NCBI RefSeq assembly: GCF_902477725.1
Contig: NZ_CABSIF010000003.1
Location: 124,001 to 188,000 of the forward strand
Direction of reading: 5' to 3'
DNA length: 64,000 bases
From: an uncultured Desulfovibrio sp.
GTDB taxonomy: Bacteria; Desulfobacterota; Desulfovibrionia; Desulfovibrionales; Desulfovibrionaceae
Shown here: in pieces, positions 42,757 to 55,018 of the stretch
How positions within the stretch are numbered: the stretch's first letter is position 1
Layout of the letters: each line of letters starts with the position of its first letter
Position numbers and translations under genes: made by a program
Notes under the pieces: generated by a model
The model's input: the letters and a program-made list of their open reading frames with translations, nothing else
What the model was told of the DNA's origin: nothing
Databases searched by the model: none

Positions 42757-45161
42757 TGGCTCCTGAAACCGGCAACGGCGGGTACAACGCCTCTTCCATT
42801 ACCATTCTGGAAGGCCTGTCGGCTGTGCGCAAGCGCCCGGCCATGTACATAGGTTCTACAGACGCGCGCGGCCTGCACCATCTGGTGTACGAGGTAGTGG
42901 ACAACTCCATTGACGAAGCCATGGCCGGCTTCTGTTCGCGGGTCACTGTTATCCTGCATGCTGACAACAGCGTGACTGTTCGCGATGACGGGCGCGGCAT
43001 CCCTGTGGATATCCATCCCAAGGAAGGCGTGCCCGCCGTGCAGGTGGTCATGACCAAGCTGCACGCTGGCGGCAAGTTCGACAACTCGAGCTACAAAGTT
43101 TCGGGCGGTCTGCACGGCGTGGGTGTTTCCTGCGTCAACGCCCTTTCTGAAGAGCTTACCGTCACTGTGCGCCGTAATGGCAAACGCTACCGTCAGCACT
43201 ACGCCCGTGGCGTACCGCAGGACGAACTGGTGGTTATCAGCGAGGGCTTCGTTGAAGGGCACGGCACCACCGTTCGCTTCAAACCTGATGAAGAGATTTT
43301 TGAAGTTCTCGAGTTTTCATATGAAACATTGAAAAAGCGCTTCGAAGAGCTGGCCTATCTTAACAAGGGCCTGACCATCGAGTGCATCGACGAGCGCATT
43401 GGCGAAACCCATGTGTTCCACGCCGAGGGCGGTATTCGTCAGTTTGTGGGCGACCTCAACTCCGGCGAGCAGGGCATTCACCCCATCATCTTTGGTGAAG
43501 GCATTGTTGATAATGTCACCGTGGATTTTGCCTTGCAGTACAATGCGGGCTACAAGGAAAACATTTTCACCTTTGCCAACAATATCCGCACCAAGGAAGG
43601 CGGCACTCACCTTGTGGGCTTCCGCACTGCGCTCACGCGCGCCATCAACGGCTACATCAAGGGCCAGGCTGATCTGGTCAAAAAGATGAAGAACACCTCG
43701 CTGTCTGGTGATGACGTGCGCGAGGGTCTTACCGCCGTTATCAGCGTCAAGCTGCCTCAGCCCCAGTTTGAAGGGCAGACCAAGACCAAGCTCGGCAACA
43801 GCGAGATTGCCGGTCTGGTTGCCGGTGTGGTTTATGACCGCCTGAACGTGTATTTTGAGGAGAATCCCAAGGATATCCGCCTCATTATCGAAAAAGCCGT
43901 GGACGCCTCACGGGCGCGAGACGCAGCCCGCCGCGCCAAGGAACTTGTCCGCCGCAAAGGCGCGCTGTCCGACAACTCGCTGCCCGGCAAACTGGCCGAC
44001 TGCCAGAGCAAGGATCCCGTTGAATCCGAACTGTTCATCGTGGAAGGTGATTCGGCAGGCGGTTCAGCAAAGCAGGGGCGTAATCCCAAAAATCAGGCTA
44101 TTTTGCCCTTGCGCGGCAAAATTCTGAACACGGAACGCACCCGTTTTGACAAGATGCTTGCCAACAAGGAAGTAAAGGCGCTGATCACCGCCATGGGCGC
44201 TGGCATCGGCGAGGAAGATACAGACCTCGACAAGTTGCGTTACCATAAAATCATCATCATGACAGACGCCGACGTGGACGGAGCGCACATCCGCACCCTG
44301 CTGCTGACCTTTTTCTTCAGGCAGTATCAGGAAATGGTGGAGCGCGGCTTTGTCTACATCGCACAGCCGCCTCTGTACCGTGTGCACAATTCGCGCATGG
44401 AAAAGTTCATCAAGGACGACCCCGCGCTCAACGAATTTCTGCTCACCCGAGTGAGCGAAGACGTGACCGTGGTGGCCTCCAACGGCAAGGAATTCAGCGG
44501 CAAGGAACTCATCCGCTTCATGGAGCATATTGAAAAGGCCGAAGGACGCGTGAACGATGCCGAAATGTCCGGCACCCCGCGTGATCTTTTCATGGCCCTT
44601 GTGACCCATGAAAAGCAGATTGATGCCCAGAGCCTTGAAAATCAGGACAGCGAGCTCACTGAATGGCTTAACGGTCACGGTTACATGCTTACCCTTGAGC
44701 GGGAAAAGAGCGAAGACGAGGAAGAACGCCTGTTTGCCGTGTTTGAAAATACCGGCGGGCACCATACCCGCAGGGGCATGGAGTTCTTTTCTTCCCGCCT
44801 TTACAAGCAAGGCTGGCAGCTCTTTGACGAACTGCGCCAGCAGTGCGGCTCTTTTGCCTTTACCCTGCGCAAAAAGGACGGCGAAGTTGCCACAGAGGAC
44901 TTGTTTACGCTCATGCGCATGGTGCTTGATGAAGCCCGTAAGGGCATCAACATCCAGCGTTACAAGGGTCTTGGTGAAATGAACCCCGACCAGCTCTGGG
45001 TGACCACCATGAACCCAGAAAATCGCGTGCTCCTGCAAGTTGCGGTGGAAGATGCCAATGAAGCTTCTGACGCCTTTGTCGAACTTATGGGCGACCGTGT
45101 GGAACCGCGTCGCGATTTTATCGAGCGCAACGCCCTGGCCGTACAGGATCTGGATATTTAA
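42756..45161 (+). CDS. gyrB: DNA gyrase subunit B
   Basis: 801 residues. ATPase half of gyrase: GHKL fold with KRPAMYIGSTDARGLHHLVYE and DNSIDEA, GGLHGVGVSCVNALS (ATP lid), then TOPRIM with LFIVEGDSAGGSAKQGR and the metal-ligand DADVDGAHIRTL. C-terminus RNALAVQDLDI. The insert-containing length is typical of Proteobacteria. The start overlaps the dnaN stop, with GAGGAAG upstream. A 12-bp hairpin lies after the stop. Confidence 0.98.
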   Translation: MAPETGNGGYNASSITILEGLSAVRKRPAMYIGSTDARGLHHLVYEVVDNSIDEAMAGFCSRVTVILHADNSVTVRDDGRGIPVDIHPKEGVPAVQVVMTKLHAGGKFDNSSYKVSGGLHGVGVSCVNALSEELTVTVRRNGKRYRQHYARGVPQDELVVISEGFVEGHGTTVRFKPDEEIFEVLEFSYETLKKRFEELAYLNKGLTIECIDERIGETHVFHAEGGIRQFVGDLNSGEQGIHPIIFGEGIVDNVTVDFALQYNAGYKENIFTFANNIRTKEGGTHLVGFRTALTRAINGYIKGQADLVKKMKNTSLSGDDVREGLTAVISVKLPQPQFEGQTKTKLGNSEIAGLVAGVVYDRLNVYFEENPKDIRLIIEKAVDASRARDAARRAKELVRRKGALSDNSLPGKLADCQSKDPVESELFIVEGDSAGGSAKQGRNPKNQAILPLRGKILNTERTRFDKMLANKEVKALITAMGAGIGEEDTDLDKLRYHKIIIMTDADVDGAHIRTLLLTFFFRQYQEMVERGFVYIAQPPLYRVHNSRMEKFIKDDPALNEFLLTRVSEDVTVVASNGKEFSGKELIRFMEHIEKAEGRVNDAEMSGTPRDLFMALVTHEKQIDAQSLENQDSELTEWLNGHGYMLTLEREKSEDEEERLFAVFENTGGHHTRRGMEFFSSRLYKQGWQLFDELRQQCGSFAFTLRKKDGEVATEDLFTLMRMVLDEARKGINIQRYKGLGEMNPDQLWVTTMNPENRVLLQVAVEDANEASDAFVELMGDRVEPRRDFIERNALAVQDLDI

Positions 45162-45167
45162 AGGGAA

Positions 45168-45208
45168 AACTCTGTGGAACTGCCCGTACAGGGAAATTCC
45201 ACAGAGTT
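45168..45208. terminator. Hairpin between gyrB and gyrA
   Basis: AACTCTGTGGAA (45168-45179) with TTCCACAGAGTT (45197-45208); no T tract, so it may be structural or regulatory. Confidence 0.45.
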
Positions 45209-45364
45209 TCCTGTGAATATATCAATAGCGTGAAGCGAAAAGCCCGATTTTCAACAAGGTTTTTCGCCACATGACACGTAAAATGGGGATGCAGCAGGGC
45301 CAAGACCCTTTGTATCAGGAGGGCTTGCCCTTCCAGCCCCGAAATAACAGCAGCGAGGCCCGCA

Positions 45365-47920
<2,556 letters not shown>

Positions 47921-47929
47921 CCACAGCTG

Positions 47930-48742
47930 ATGAAAATATTGCGGCGGGTTTGCGGCAAGGGTTTGACCCTGTGTCTGTGCCTCGTTTTTGCTGGCTTTTT
48001 GTGCGCTTGCAGAGACCAGAGCATGGTGGGCGATGACCTTTCCGCAGCCCGCACCGCAGTTTCTTTGCGTGACTGGTCCCTTGCCGAAAGGCTGCTTGAG
48101 CGTTATCTGCGTGAGGCACGGGATGCTGATTCACGTTGGGAAGCGTGGCAGCAGTTGCTGGTGGTGCTCAATGCCGCCGGGCAGGAACCTCGTGCCACTC
48201 TTGAATGCCTTGAGACCATGCTGGCGGAATTTGCAGACAATGACGCCAGAAGCGCCGTTATTTTGCGGCGCATGGGCGAGGTAAACGAGGGTTTGCGGCG
48301 TTATGGCCGTGCGGCGGACGCCTGGAATGCTTATATAGGGCTTGCAGGGTTGTCGGCAGAGCAGACTGTGGATGGTTACCGCAGGCTGGCGGCCATGCAG
48401 TTCAATCTGCGTCGGTTTGACGCAGGCGAAGATACCTTGCAGCAGTGTCTTGCTCTGCCCATGGCGGATCATGACAAAATAATGTGCATGTACGACCTTG
48501 CCGACCAGAACATGGCAAGGGAACGCTGGCAGGATGTGTCTGACCTTTGCCAGCAGATACTGGACAGCGATCCGGACAAAATTCTGCGTGGTCTGGCGGG
48601 CTATTTGCTGGCTGATGCCCTTGAGCAGCTCGGTAAGGGAAAAGAAGCCCTGAAAAACTTTGAACTGGCCCGCGACGATTATCCCAATCCGTCGGTCATC
48701 GATAATCGCATTGCGCATCTGCGCAAAAAACTGAAGAAGTAA
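47930..48742 (+). CDS. TPR-type lipoprotein
   Basis: 270 residues. A lipoprotein signal (MKILRR...LVFAGFLCAC; the lipobox cysteine is about residue 27) is followed by an all-helical TPR-like solenoid (for example RDWSLAERLLERYLREARD, RYGRAADAWNAYIGLAG, GYLLADALEQLGKGKEALKNFELARDD). It would sit at the membrane facing the periplasm. No strong ribosome site. It lies 9 bp after gyrA and 5 bp before purF, so is in the same transcript. BamD-like shape, but no specific function seen. Confidence 0.8.
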   Translation: MKILRRVCGKGLTLCLCLVFAGFLCACRDQSMVGDDLSAARTAVSLRDWSLAERLLERYLREARDADSRWEAWQQLLVVLNAAGQEPRATLECLETMLAEFADNDARSAVILRRMGEVNEGLRRYGRAADAWNAYIGLAGLSAEQTVDGYRRLAAMQFNLRRFDAGEDTLQQCLALPMADHDKIMCMYDLADQNMARERWQDVSDLCQQILDSDPDKILRGLAGYLLADALEQLGKGKEALKNFELARDDYPNPSVIDNRIAHLRKKLKK

Positions 48743-48747
48743 GGCCT

Positions 48748-50151
48748 ATGATCAAGCACGAATGCGGCGTATTCGGCATTTATGACCACGAGGAAGCGGC
48801 TCGTCTGGCTTATTTCGGTTTGTATGCACAGCAGCATCGCGGACAGGAAAGCGCGGGCATAGTTACCTTTGACACCGACGGCGTACACGAACACAAGGGC
48901 ATGGGCCTTGTGCCCGATGTTTTTTCAGAGGCTCATCTCAAGGCTCTGACCGGCAGAACAGCCATAGGCCATGTGCGCTATTCCACCACCGGGCGTTCCT
49001 CCAGCAGCAATGCCCAGCCCTTCCTTGCCCATTTCAAGGGACGGGATGTGGTGCTTGCGCACAACGGCAATCTGGTCAATGCCGCGCAGTTGCGCGAAGA
49101 CCTTGAGAACGAGGGCGCCATATTTTCCACCAGCAACGACACTGAAGTGTTCATGCATCTGCTGGTGCGCGCGCTCAGGCACAACGACCTGCCTGGCGCA
49201 GTCAAGGAAACCTGTGCCCGGGTTCGCGGCGCGTACTGCCTGCTGGTTATGGTAGACGGCGTTATGGTGGCGGTGCGTGATCCCCACGGCTTCCATCCTC
49301 TTGCTTTTGGCCGCATGAACGGCAGCCCCGTGTTCGCCTCTGAAACATGCGCCTTTGATCTGCTTGAGGCCGATTTTGAACGCTCTGTGAAGCCGGGCGA
49401 AATGATCATCGTTGACGGCAACAGCGTGCGCAGCGACCATCTGATGGGGCCGCTGCCCGAAAAGCCACGCCAGTGTATTTTTGAGCTGGTCTATTTTGCC
49501 CGGCCCGACTCCTATATTTTTGACGAGCAGGTCTATTTGTGCCGCAAAAAGATGGGCTGGAATCTGGCTGACGAATCTGCGCCGGAAGTGGATTATGTGA
49601 TGCCCTTCCCGGATTCGGGCATTTATCCCGCCCTTGGTTTTGCCCAGCGCTCCGGCCTGCCCTATGAGCATGCCATGATCCGCAACCACTATGTGGGGCG
49701 TACCTTTATCCAGCCTTCGCAGAGCATGCGCAGCTTTGGCGTGCGGGTTAAGATCAACCCTGTGCGCGAAATGATTGAGGGCAAGCGCATCTGCATTATT
49801 GACGACAGCATCGTGCGCGGCACCACCATGATGACGCGCGTCAAAAAGCTCCGCGAGCTGGGGGCCAAAGAGGTGCACATCCGCATTTCCAGCCCGCCGG
49901 TCAAGTTTCCCTGCTTTTACGGCATAGATTTTTCTTCGCGCGGGGAGCTTATTGCAGCCCAGCACAGCCTGCCGGAAATAACCCGCAAGCTGGATGTTGA
50001 TTCGCTGCATTATCTCAGCATAGCAGGGCTGCTCGGCTCCGTGAGCAAGCCGCAGCATTACTGCATGGCTTGCTTCACTGGTGAATATCCTGTGCCCTGT
50101 GACGATTGCGCCGGAAAATTCAGCCTTGAATCCCCTTGCGCCAGCAGGTAG
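48748..50151 (+). CDS. purF: Amidophosphoribosyltransferase
   Basis: 467 residues. First committed step of purine synthesis: PRPP + glutamine to phosphoribosylamine. Nucleophile Cys6 follows a five-residue propeptide (MIKHE-CGVFGIYD). Glutaminase: GHVRYSTTG, HNGNLVN. PRTase: ICIIDDSIVRGTT. C-terminal cysteines CMACFTGEYPVPCDDC fit the [4Fe-4S] cluster of Bacillus-type PurF. AAGTAAGG precedes the start. Located after the TPR lipoprotein. Confidence 0.97.
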   Translation: MIKHECGVFGIYDHEEAARLAYFGLYAQQHRGQESAGIVTFDTDGVHEHKGMGLVPDVFSEAHLKALTGRTAIGHVRYSTTGRSSSSNAQPFLAHFKGRDVVLAHNGNLVNAAQLREDLENEGAIFSTSNDTEVFMHLLVRALRHNDLPGAVKETCARVRGAYCLLVMVDGVMVAVRDPHGFHPLAFGRMNGSPVFASETCAFDLLEADFERSVKPGEMIIVDGNSVRSDHLMGPLPEKPRQCIFELVYFARPDSYIFDEQVYLCRKKMGWNLADESAPEVDYVMPFPDSGIYPALGFAQRSGLPYEHAMIRNHYVGRTFIQPSQSMRSFGVRVKINPVREMIEGKRICIIDDSIVRGTTMMTRVKKLRELGAKEVHIRISSPPVKFPCFYGIDFSSRGELIAAQHSLPEITRKLDVDSLHYLSIAGLLGSVSKPQHYCMACFTGEYPVPCDDCAGKFSLESPCASR

Positions 50152-50208
50152 ACCATTTCTTTCGCGCCGTCTTGCACGTCAGGGCAGCCAGTTTTTTATG
50201 AGGAAGCC

Positions 50209-51465
50209 ATGAGTATTGCACGTATCAAGGGTTTTGCGGATATGTTTCCGCCGGACAGCGACCAGTTCACACGCATTGAAAATACCGCGCGTCAGGTTTT
50301 TGGGCGCTACGGTTTTGTGGAGCTTCGCACGCCACTGCTGGAGTTTACCGAGCTTTTTTGTCGTTCCATCGGTGAGGAAACCGATGTGGTGCAAAAGGAA
50401 ATGTATACCTTTCCTGACCGCAAGGGCCGTTCGCTTACCCTGCGGCCTGAAGCCACGGCTGGCGTTATGCGCGCCTATATCGAGAGCGGGCTGACCAACC
50501 GCGAGCCTGTGAGCCGACTGTTCACCACCGGCCCCATGTTCCGTTATGAACGCCCGCAAAAGGGCCGCATGCGCCAGTTTCACCAGATCAACTGCGAGTG
50601 CCTTGGCAGTCATAGCCCCATGGCTGATGCAGAATTGGTCAGCATGCTGCTGCGCTTTCTGTCAGACCTTGGCCTTACGGACCTGACGCTCAAGATCAAT
50701 TCCCTTGGCTGTTCGGAATGCCGCCCCAAATTCAAGGCTGCATTGCTCGAATATCTTGCCGGAGTCGATAAGGACGCCCTTTGCCCGGACTGCGCCCGCA
50801 GGGTGGAAACCAACCCCTTGCGCGTGCTTGACTGCAAGCAGCCCGGTTGCCGCGCTATTACGGACAATGCCCCCAAACTTATTGATTACAATTGCCCTGA
50901 ATGCCGCGCCCACTTTGATACGGTGCTGGAACTGCTGCAAGGTCAGGGACTTGCCTTTGAGCTTGATCACAGGCTTGTGCGCGGTCTTGACTACTATTGC
51001 CGCACTACTTTTGAGGTGGTAAGCGGCAGCATTGGCGCGCAGGCTGCAGTGGCCGGCGGCGGCAGGTATGACGGTCTTGTGAAGAGTCTTGGCGGGCCTG
51101 ATGTTCCGGGCGTTGGCTTTGCCTGCGGCATGGAACGCCTTGCCCTCATGATGGGCGAGGGCAGTGGCCAGGCAGCCGATTTTTATCTGGTTGCCATGGA
51201 CGCGCAGAGCCGCGCTCAGGGCTGGCAGCTTGCCCAGAAGTTGCGTGACGCCGGGCTCTCTGGCGAGATGAATTTCAGTGAAGGCGGCTTTAAAAGCCTT
51301 ATGCGTCAGGCTGGAAAGTCCGGCGCCGGGCATTGTCTGATTATTGGCCCTGACGAAGCCGCTCAGGGCACAGTGGTCGTTAAAAACCTTGAAAGCGGCG
51401 AGCAGTGCTCTGTGCCGCAGTCAGGCGTACTCCAATTCTTGCAAACGGGAACCAACAATGACTGA
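50209..51465 (+). CDS. hisS: Histidyl-tRNA synthetase
   Basis: 418 residues. Class II synthetase: KGFADMFPPDS start, motif 2 TTGPMFRYERPQKGRMRQFHQ, His-specific loop LVRGLDYYCRTTFEV and motif 3 GVGFACGMERLALMM; anticodon domain at the end. GAGGAAGCC precedes ATG 50209. It overlaps aspS by eight bases (ATGACTGA), so translation is coupled. No T-box or other leader seen. Confidence 0.97.
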   Translation: MSIARIKGFADMFPPDSDQFTRIENTARQVFGRYGFVELRTPLLEFTELFCRSIGEETDVVQKEMYTFPDRKGRSLTLRPEATAGVMRAYIESGLTNREPVSRLFTTGPMFRYERPQKGRMRQFHQINCECLGSHSPMADAELVSMLLRFLSDLGLTDLTLKINSLGCSECRPKFKAALLEYLAGVDKDALCPDCARRVETNPLRVLDCKQPGCRAITDNAPKLIDYNCPECRAHFDTVLELLQGQGLAFELDHRLVRGLDYYCRTTFEVVSGSIGAQAAVAGGGRYDGLVKSLGGPDVPGVGFACGMERLALMMGEGSGQAADFYLVAMDAQSRAQGWQLAQKLRDAGLSGEMNFSEGGFKSLMRQAGKSGAGHCLIIGPDEAAQGTVVVKNLESGEQCSVPQSGVLQFLQTGTNND

Positions 51466-53332
51466 ACAGATGCAGACGCAGGACGCGCAGCAGGATGTGC
51501 AGCGCGAACACCAGAAATTTGTCACTGAGCTTGGTGACTGGCAGCGCAGCCATTCCTGCGGTCAGTTGACCATTACCAATGATGGTGAAGATGTTTGCCT
51601 GATGGGTTGGGTGCAGTACCGCCGCGACCACGGCGGCCTGATATTTGTCGACCTGCGCGACCGTGACGGCCTCACTCAGGTTGTTTTCAGCCCGGATATT
51701 GCTCCTTCTGCGCACGAGAACGCGCATATTCTGCGTTCGGAATATGTGCTTGCGGTCAAGGGCAAGGTGCGTCCGCGCCCCGAAGGCATGGTCAACGCCA
51801 ATATGGTCACTGGCCAGATTGAAATTGTGGCCCATGAGTGGAAGCTGCTCAACACTTCCAAGACGCCGCCTTTCGCCATTGAAGACCGCAGCGACGCCGG
51901 TGAGAACCTGCGCCTTACCTGGCGTTATCTTGATCTGCGCCGTCCGCGCATGCAGGCCAATCTGCGTTTGCGGCACAAGGTTTCGCAGGCTGCCCGCTGT
52001 TTTCTGGATGACAACGGCTTTACGGAAGTGGAAACCCCGGTGCTTACCAAGTCCACCCCTGAAGGTGCGCGCGACTTTCTGGTGCCCAGCCGTTTGAACA
52101 ACGGTGAATTTTACGCCTTGCCGCAGTCTCCCCAGCTGTTCAAGCAGCTGCTGATGGTTGCCGGTATGGAGCGTTACTTCCAGATCGTGCGCTGCTTCCG
52201 CGATGAAGACCTGCGTGCTGACCGTCAGCCTGAATTCACTCAGGTTGACCTTGAAATGAGCTTTGCCGATGAAGAACAGGTCATGGGCATTGCCGAAGGC
52301 CTCATGGCCCGAGTTTTCAAGGATGTGATGGGCAAGGACCTGATTCTTCCCTTCCCCCGCATGCCCTGGGACGAAGCCATGGCCCGTTATGGCGTGGACA
52401 AGCCCGACACCCGTTTTGGCCTTGAGCTTGTGGATATTACGGATATTGTGCGTGGCTCCGGCTTCAAGCTTTTTGCCACTGCGCAGCTGGTCAAGGGTAT
52501 GAAGGTTCCCGGCGGCGAATCCATGACCCGCAAGGAAATTGATGCCTTTACCGAATTCGTCAAGATTTATGGCGCTCAGGGTCTGGCCTGGATCAAGATC
52601 AAGGCCGACGAATGGCAGTCACCCATCGCCAAGTTCCTTTCGGACGAAGAACGCAAGGGTATTGCGGAAGCGCTTGATCTTCAGGTCGGCGACATTGTCT
52701 TTTTCCAGGCGGGCGAGGCTTCCATGGTCAACGCCGCCCTTGGCAACCTGCGTGTGCATCTTGCTAATCATCTGAAGCTGATACCTGAAAACAGCTTTAA
52801 TTTCCTGTGGGTTACGGACTTCCCGCTGTATGAATACGATGAGGAAGACAAGCGCTATGTGGCCTGCCACCATCCCTTCACCTCGCCTGCGCCCGGCCAT
52901 ATGGAACTGATGGTTACTGACCCGGCCAAGGCCCGCGCCCGCGCCTATGATATGGTGCTTAATGGGTGCGAAGTGGGCGGCGGTTCCATCCGTATTCACT
53001 CCGGTGAAGTGCAGCGCCGTATGTTTGAGGCCCTTGGCTTTACGCCCGAGCAGGCAGAAGAGCAGTTCGGTTTCCTTATTCAGGCGCTTGATCTTGGTGC
53101 GCCGCCTCATGGTGGTTTGGCTTTTGGCCTTGACCGTCTGGTCATGCTGCTTTCTGGTTCGTCCAGCATCCGTGATGTCATTGCCTTCCCCAAGACGCAG
53201 AAGGCAACCTGCCTCATGACCAACGCGCCTTCCCCGGTGTCTTCGCGTCAGTTGAGGGATCTCGGCCTGCGCTTGCGTGAGGTGCCCGGCGCAGAGCAGA
53301 AAAAGGACGGCGCTACAGCCGACAAAGCGTAG
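51458..53332 (+). CDS. aspS: Aspartyl-tRNA synthetase (bacterial type)
   Basis: 624 residues. N-terminal OB anticodon domain (from about residue 40: SCGQLTITNDGEDVCLMGWVQYRRDHGG), class II core with motif 2 FRDEDLRADRQPEFTQ and motif 3 GLAFGLDRLVMLLSG, and the bacterial GAD insertion (about 300-430). Starts with a Gln/Asp-rich extension of about 30 residues (MTEQMQTQDAQQD) that most homologues lack. The start overlaps the hisS stop. A pre-start at 51344 inside hisS is not used. Whether it also charges tRNA-Asn cannot be told. Confidence 0.97.
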   Translation: MTEQMQTQDAQQDVQREHQKFVTELGDWQRSHSCGQLTITNDGEDVCLMGWVQYRRDHGGLIFVDLRDRDGLTQVVFSPDIAPSAHENAHILRSEYVLAVKGKVRPRPEGMVNANMVTGQIEIVAHEWKLLNTSKTPPFAIEDRSDAGENLRLTWRYLDLRRPRMQANLRLRHKVSQAARCFLDDNGFTEVETPVLTKSTPEGARDFLVPSRLNNGEFYALPQSPQLFKQLLMVAGMERYFQIVRCFRDEDLRADRQPEFTQVDLEMSFADEEQVMGIAEGLMARVFKDVMGKDLILPFPRMPWDEAMARYGVDKPDTRFGLELVDITDIVRGSGFKLFATAQLVKGMKVPGGESMTRKEIDAFTEFVKIYGAQGLAWIKIKADEWQSPIAKFLSDEERKGIAEALDLQVGDIVFFQAGEASMVNAALGNLRVHLANHLKLIPENSFNFLWVTDFPLYEYDEEDKRYVACHHPFTSPAPGHMELMVTDPAKARARAYDMVLNGCEVGGGSIRIHSGEVQRRMFEALGFTPEQAEEQFGFLIQALDLGAPPHGGLAFGLDRLVMLLSGSSSIRDVIAFPKTQKATCLMTNAPSPVSSRQLRDLGLRLREVPGAEQKKDGATADKA

Positions 53333-53347
53333 GAGGCGAACGTCTGC

Positions 53348-53866
53348 ATGATTCTTGATATTGTCACCTATCCTGACCCCAGGCTCAAAGAGGTTTGCGA
53401 ACCTGTTGCCGAGGTGACGGACGACATTCGTCAGCTTGCAGCCGACATGCTTGAAACCATGTACGCTGCGCCTGGTGTTGGACTTGCTGCGCCGCAGGTT
53501 GGGCGCAACATCCGCATGCTTGTGATGGATCCGGCAATGAAGGACGAGGAAAAACAGCCCAGGGTGCTGATTAACCCTGTGTTGACCCTCTCTGGTGAAG
53601 AAGTTTTGAGCGAACAGGAAGGCTGCCTTTCTGTTCCCATGAACTACAGGGCCGACGTCAAGCGCATGAGCAACGTGCATCTGCATGCAATGGATCTGGA
53701 CGGCAATATCATTGATGAATATCTGGACGAATTCCCGGCCATTATTATCCAGCATGAATATGACCATCTGGACGGCATTCTGTTTATTGACAAAATAAGC
53801 CGGCTGCGCCGCACCCTGTACGACAGCAAGGTGAAAAAATGGCTCAAACGAAAAAGTGCCGTATAG
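53348..53866 (+). CDS. def: Peptide deformylase
   Basis: 172 residues. Removes the N-formyl group from new proteins. All three motifs are intact: GVGLAAPQVG, EGCLSVP and QHEYDHLDGILF (metal ligands Cys and two His). GGAGG lies 12 bases before the start. It overlaps fmt by 28 bases, in a def-fmt pair as in many bacteria: Fmt adds the formyl group and Def removes it. Confidence 0.97.
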   Translation: MILDIVTYPDPRLKEVCEPVAEVTDDIRQLAADMLETMYAAPGVGLAAPQVGRNIRMLVMDPAMKDEEKQPRVLINPVLTLSGEEVLSEQEGCLSVPMNYRADVKRMSNVHLHAMDLDGNIIDEYLDEFPAIIIQHEYDHLDGILFIDKISRLRRTLYDSKVKKWLKRKSAV

Positions 53867-54852
53867 TCTTTATGGGAACGCCCGAGTTTGCCGCCGCCAG
53901 CCTGAAAAGGCTGGCGGCCTGGCCTCGTGGCGAAATTGTGGCGGTATACACCCAGCCGGACAGACCAGCAGGGCGCGGCCATAAACTTGCGGAATCGCCA
54001 GTCAAAAAGCTTGCCTTGCAGCTTGGCCTGCCTGTCATGCAGCCCGCCAGTCTGAAAGGTGCCGAGGCTCAGGCGGAGCTGGCGGCTTTCAAGCCTGATC
54101 TGCTGGCTGTGGCGGCCTATGGCCTTATTTTGCCAGACGCCGTCCTTGCCATGCCCACGCTTGATACCATCAATGTTCATGCTTCGCTTTTGCCTGGCCT
54201 GCGTGGTGCTGCCCCTATTCAGCGGGCAGTGATGGAAGGCTGGCAGCCAGGTGCTCGGGCTGGTATTTCCATCATGCGCATTGTGCGCAAACTTGATGCC
54301 GGGCCTGTTTTTGCAACAGATGGCCTGCCCATCGGCGAGCATACGGCAGGTTCTCTGCACGATGTCCTTGCTGGCATTGGCGCAGAACTACTGGTGCGCG
54401 TTTTTGACGATATCCTTGACGGCAAGGCCCATGCAGTGGAGCAGGACGATGCTCTCGCCACCCATGCCCCTAAAATTTCCAAGGAAGACGGTTTTATCGA
54501 CTGGTCGCTTCCCGCTGTGCAGGTGCATGCGCGGGTGCGGGGTGTTACCCCGTGGCCTGGTGCGCGCACTGTGCTTGAAACTGTGGACCCCGATGGCAAG
54601 CAACGCGACCCCCTTTCGCTCATTCTTGCCCCGGGCAGGGTGGGGCAATCTGCACAAGGGCAGGCCCCCGGCACATTGCGGATCGATGCTGACGGTTTGA
54701 GCATTGCCTGCGCTGATTGCTGGTATGTACTTTCTGCGGTCAAGCCTCAGGGGAAAAAAGAAATGTCCGCGCGCGATCTGCTCAACGGAGTGCTACGCGG
54801 GTTGCCCAAGGGAGTTTGCGGTCTGGCAAGAGTTCCTGAACCAGGGGAGTGA
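53839..54852 (+). CDS. fmt: Methionyl-tRNA formyltransferase
   Basis: 337 residues. Formylates initiator Met-tRNA. N-terminal formyltransferase fold: IVFMGTPEFAA, the folate loop NVHASLLPGLRGAAPIQRAV and the catalytic Asn/His/Asp segment there and around IMRIVRKLDAGPV; C-terminal OB domain from about 205. AGGTGAAAAA precedes ATG 53839, inside the def 3' end. Needs 10-formyl-THF, product of the FolD enzyme in this window. A strong terminator follows. Confidence 0.96.
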   Translation: MAQTKKCRIVFMGTPEFAAASLKRLAAWPRGEIVAVYTQPDRPAGRGHKLAESPVKKLALQLGLPVMQPASLKGAEAQAELAAFKPDLLAVAAYGLILPDAVLAMPTLDTINVHASLLPGLRGAAPIQRAVMEGWQPGARAGISIMRIVRKLDAGPVFATDGLPIGEHTAGSLHDVLAGIGAELLVRVFDDILDGKAHAVEQDDALATHAPKISKEDGFIDWSLPAVQVHARVRGVTPWPGARTVLETVDPDGKQRDPLSLILAPGRVGQSAQGQAPGTLRIDADGLSIACADCWYVLSAVKPQGKKEMSARDLLNGVLRGLPKGVCGLARVPEPGE

Positions 54853-54880
54853 TTTTTTTTCCGCAATGGGTATTTTTAAT

Positions 54881-54913
54881 GAGGCTCTTTTGAGCCTCGT
54901 TTTTTCTTTTTTT
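54881..54913 (+). terminator. Terminator after fmt
   Basis: GAGGCTC-TTTT-GAGCCTC followed by GTTTTTTCTTTTTTT. Confidence 0.92.
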
Positions 54914-55018
54914 GACCTACTCATCGCGTTGCGAGCTTGCGCTTTTCATAAGGGCAGTTTTGTGCGATTTTGAGGCTCAAGACTGTTTTTTGCTTCTGAC
55001 TCATCAAACCGAGGTCAC

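Noticed and set aside
48925..50058. 377-codon minus-strand frame opposite purF
   Set aside because: Antisense shadow of a certain gene.
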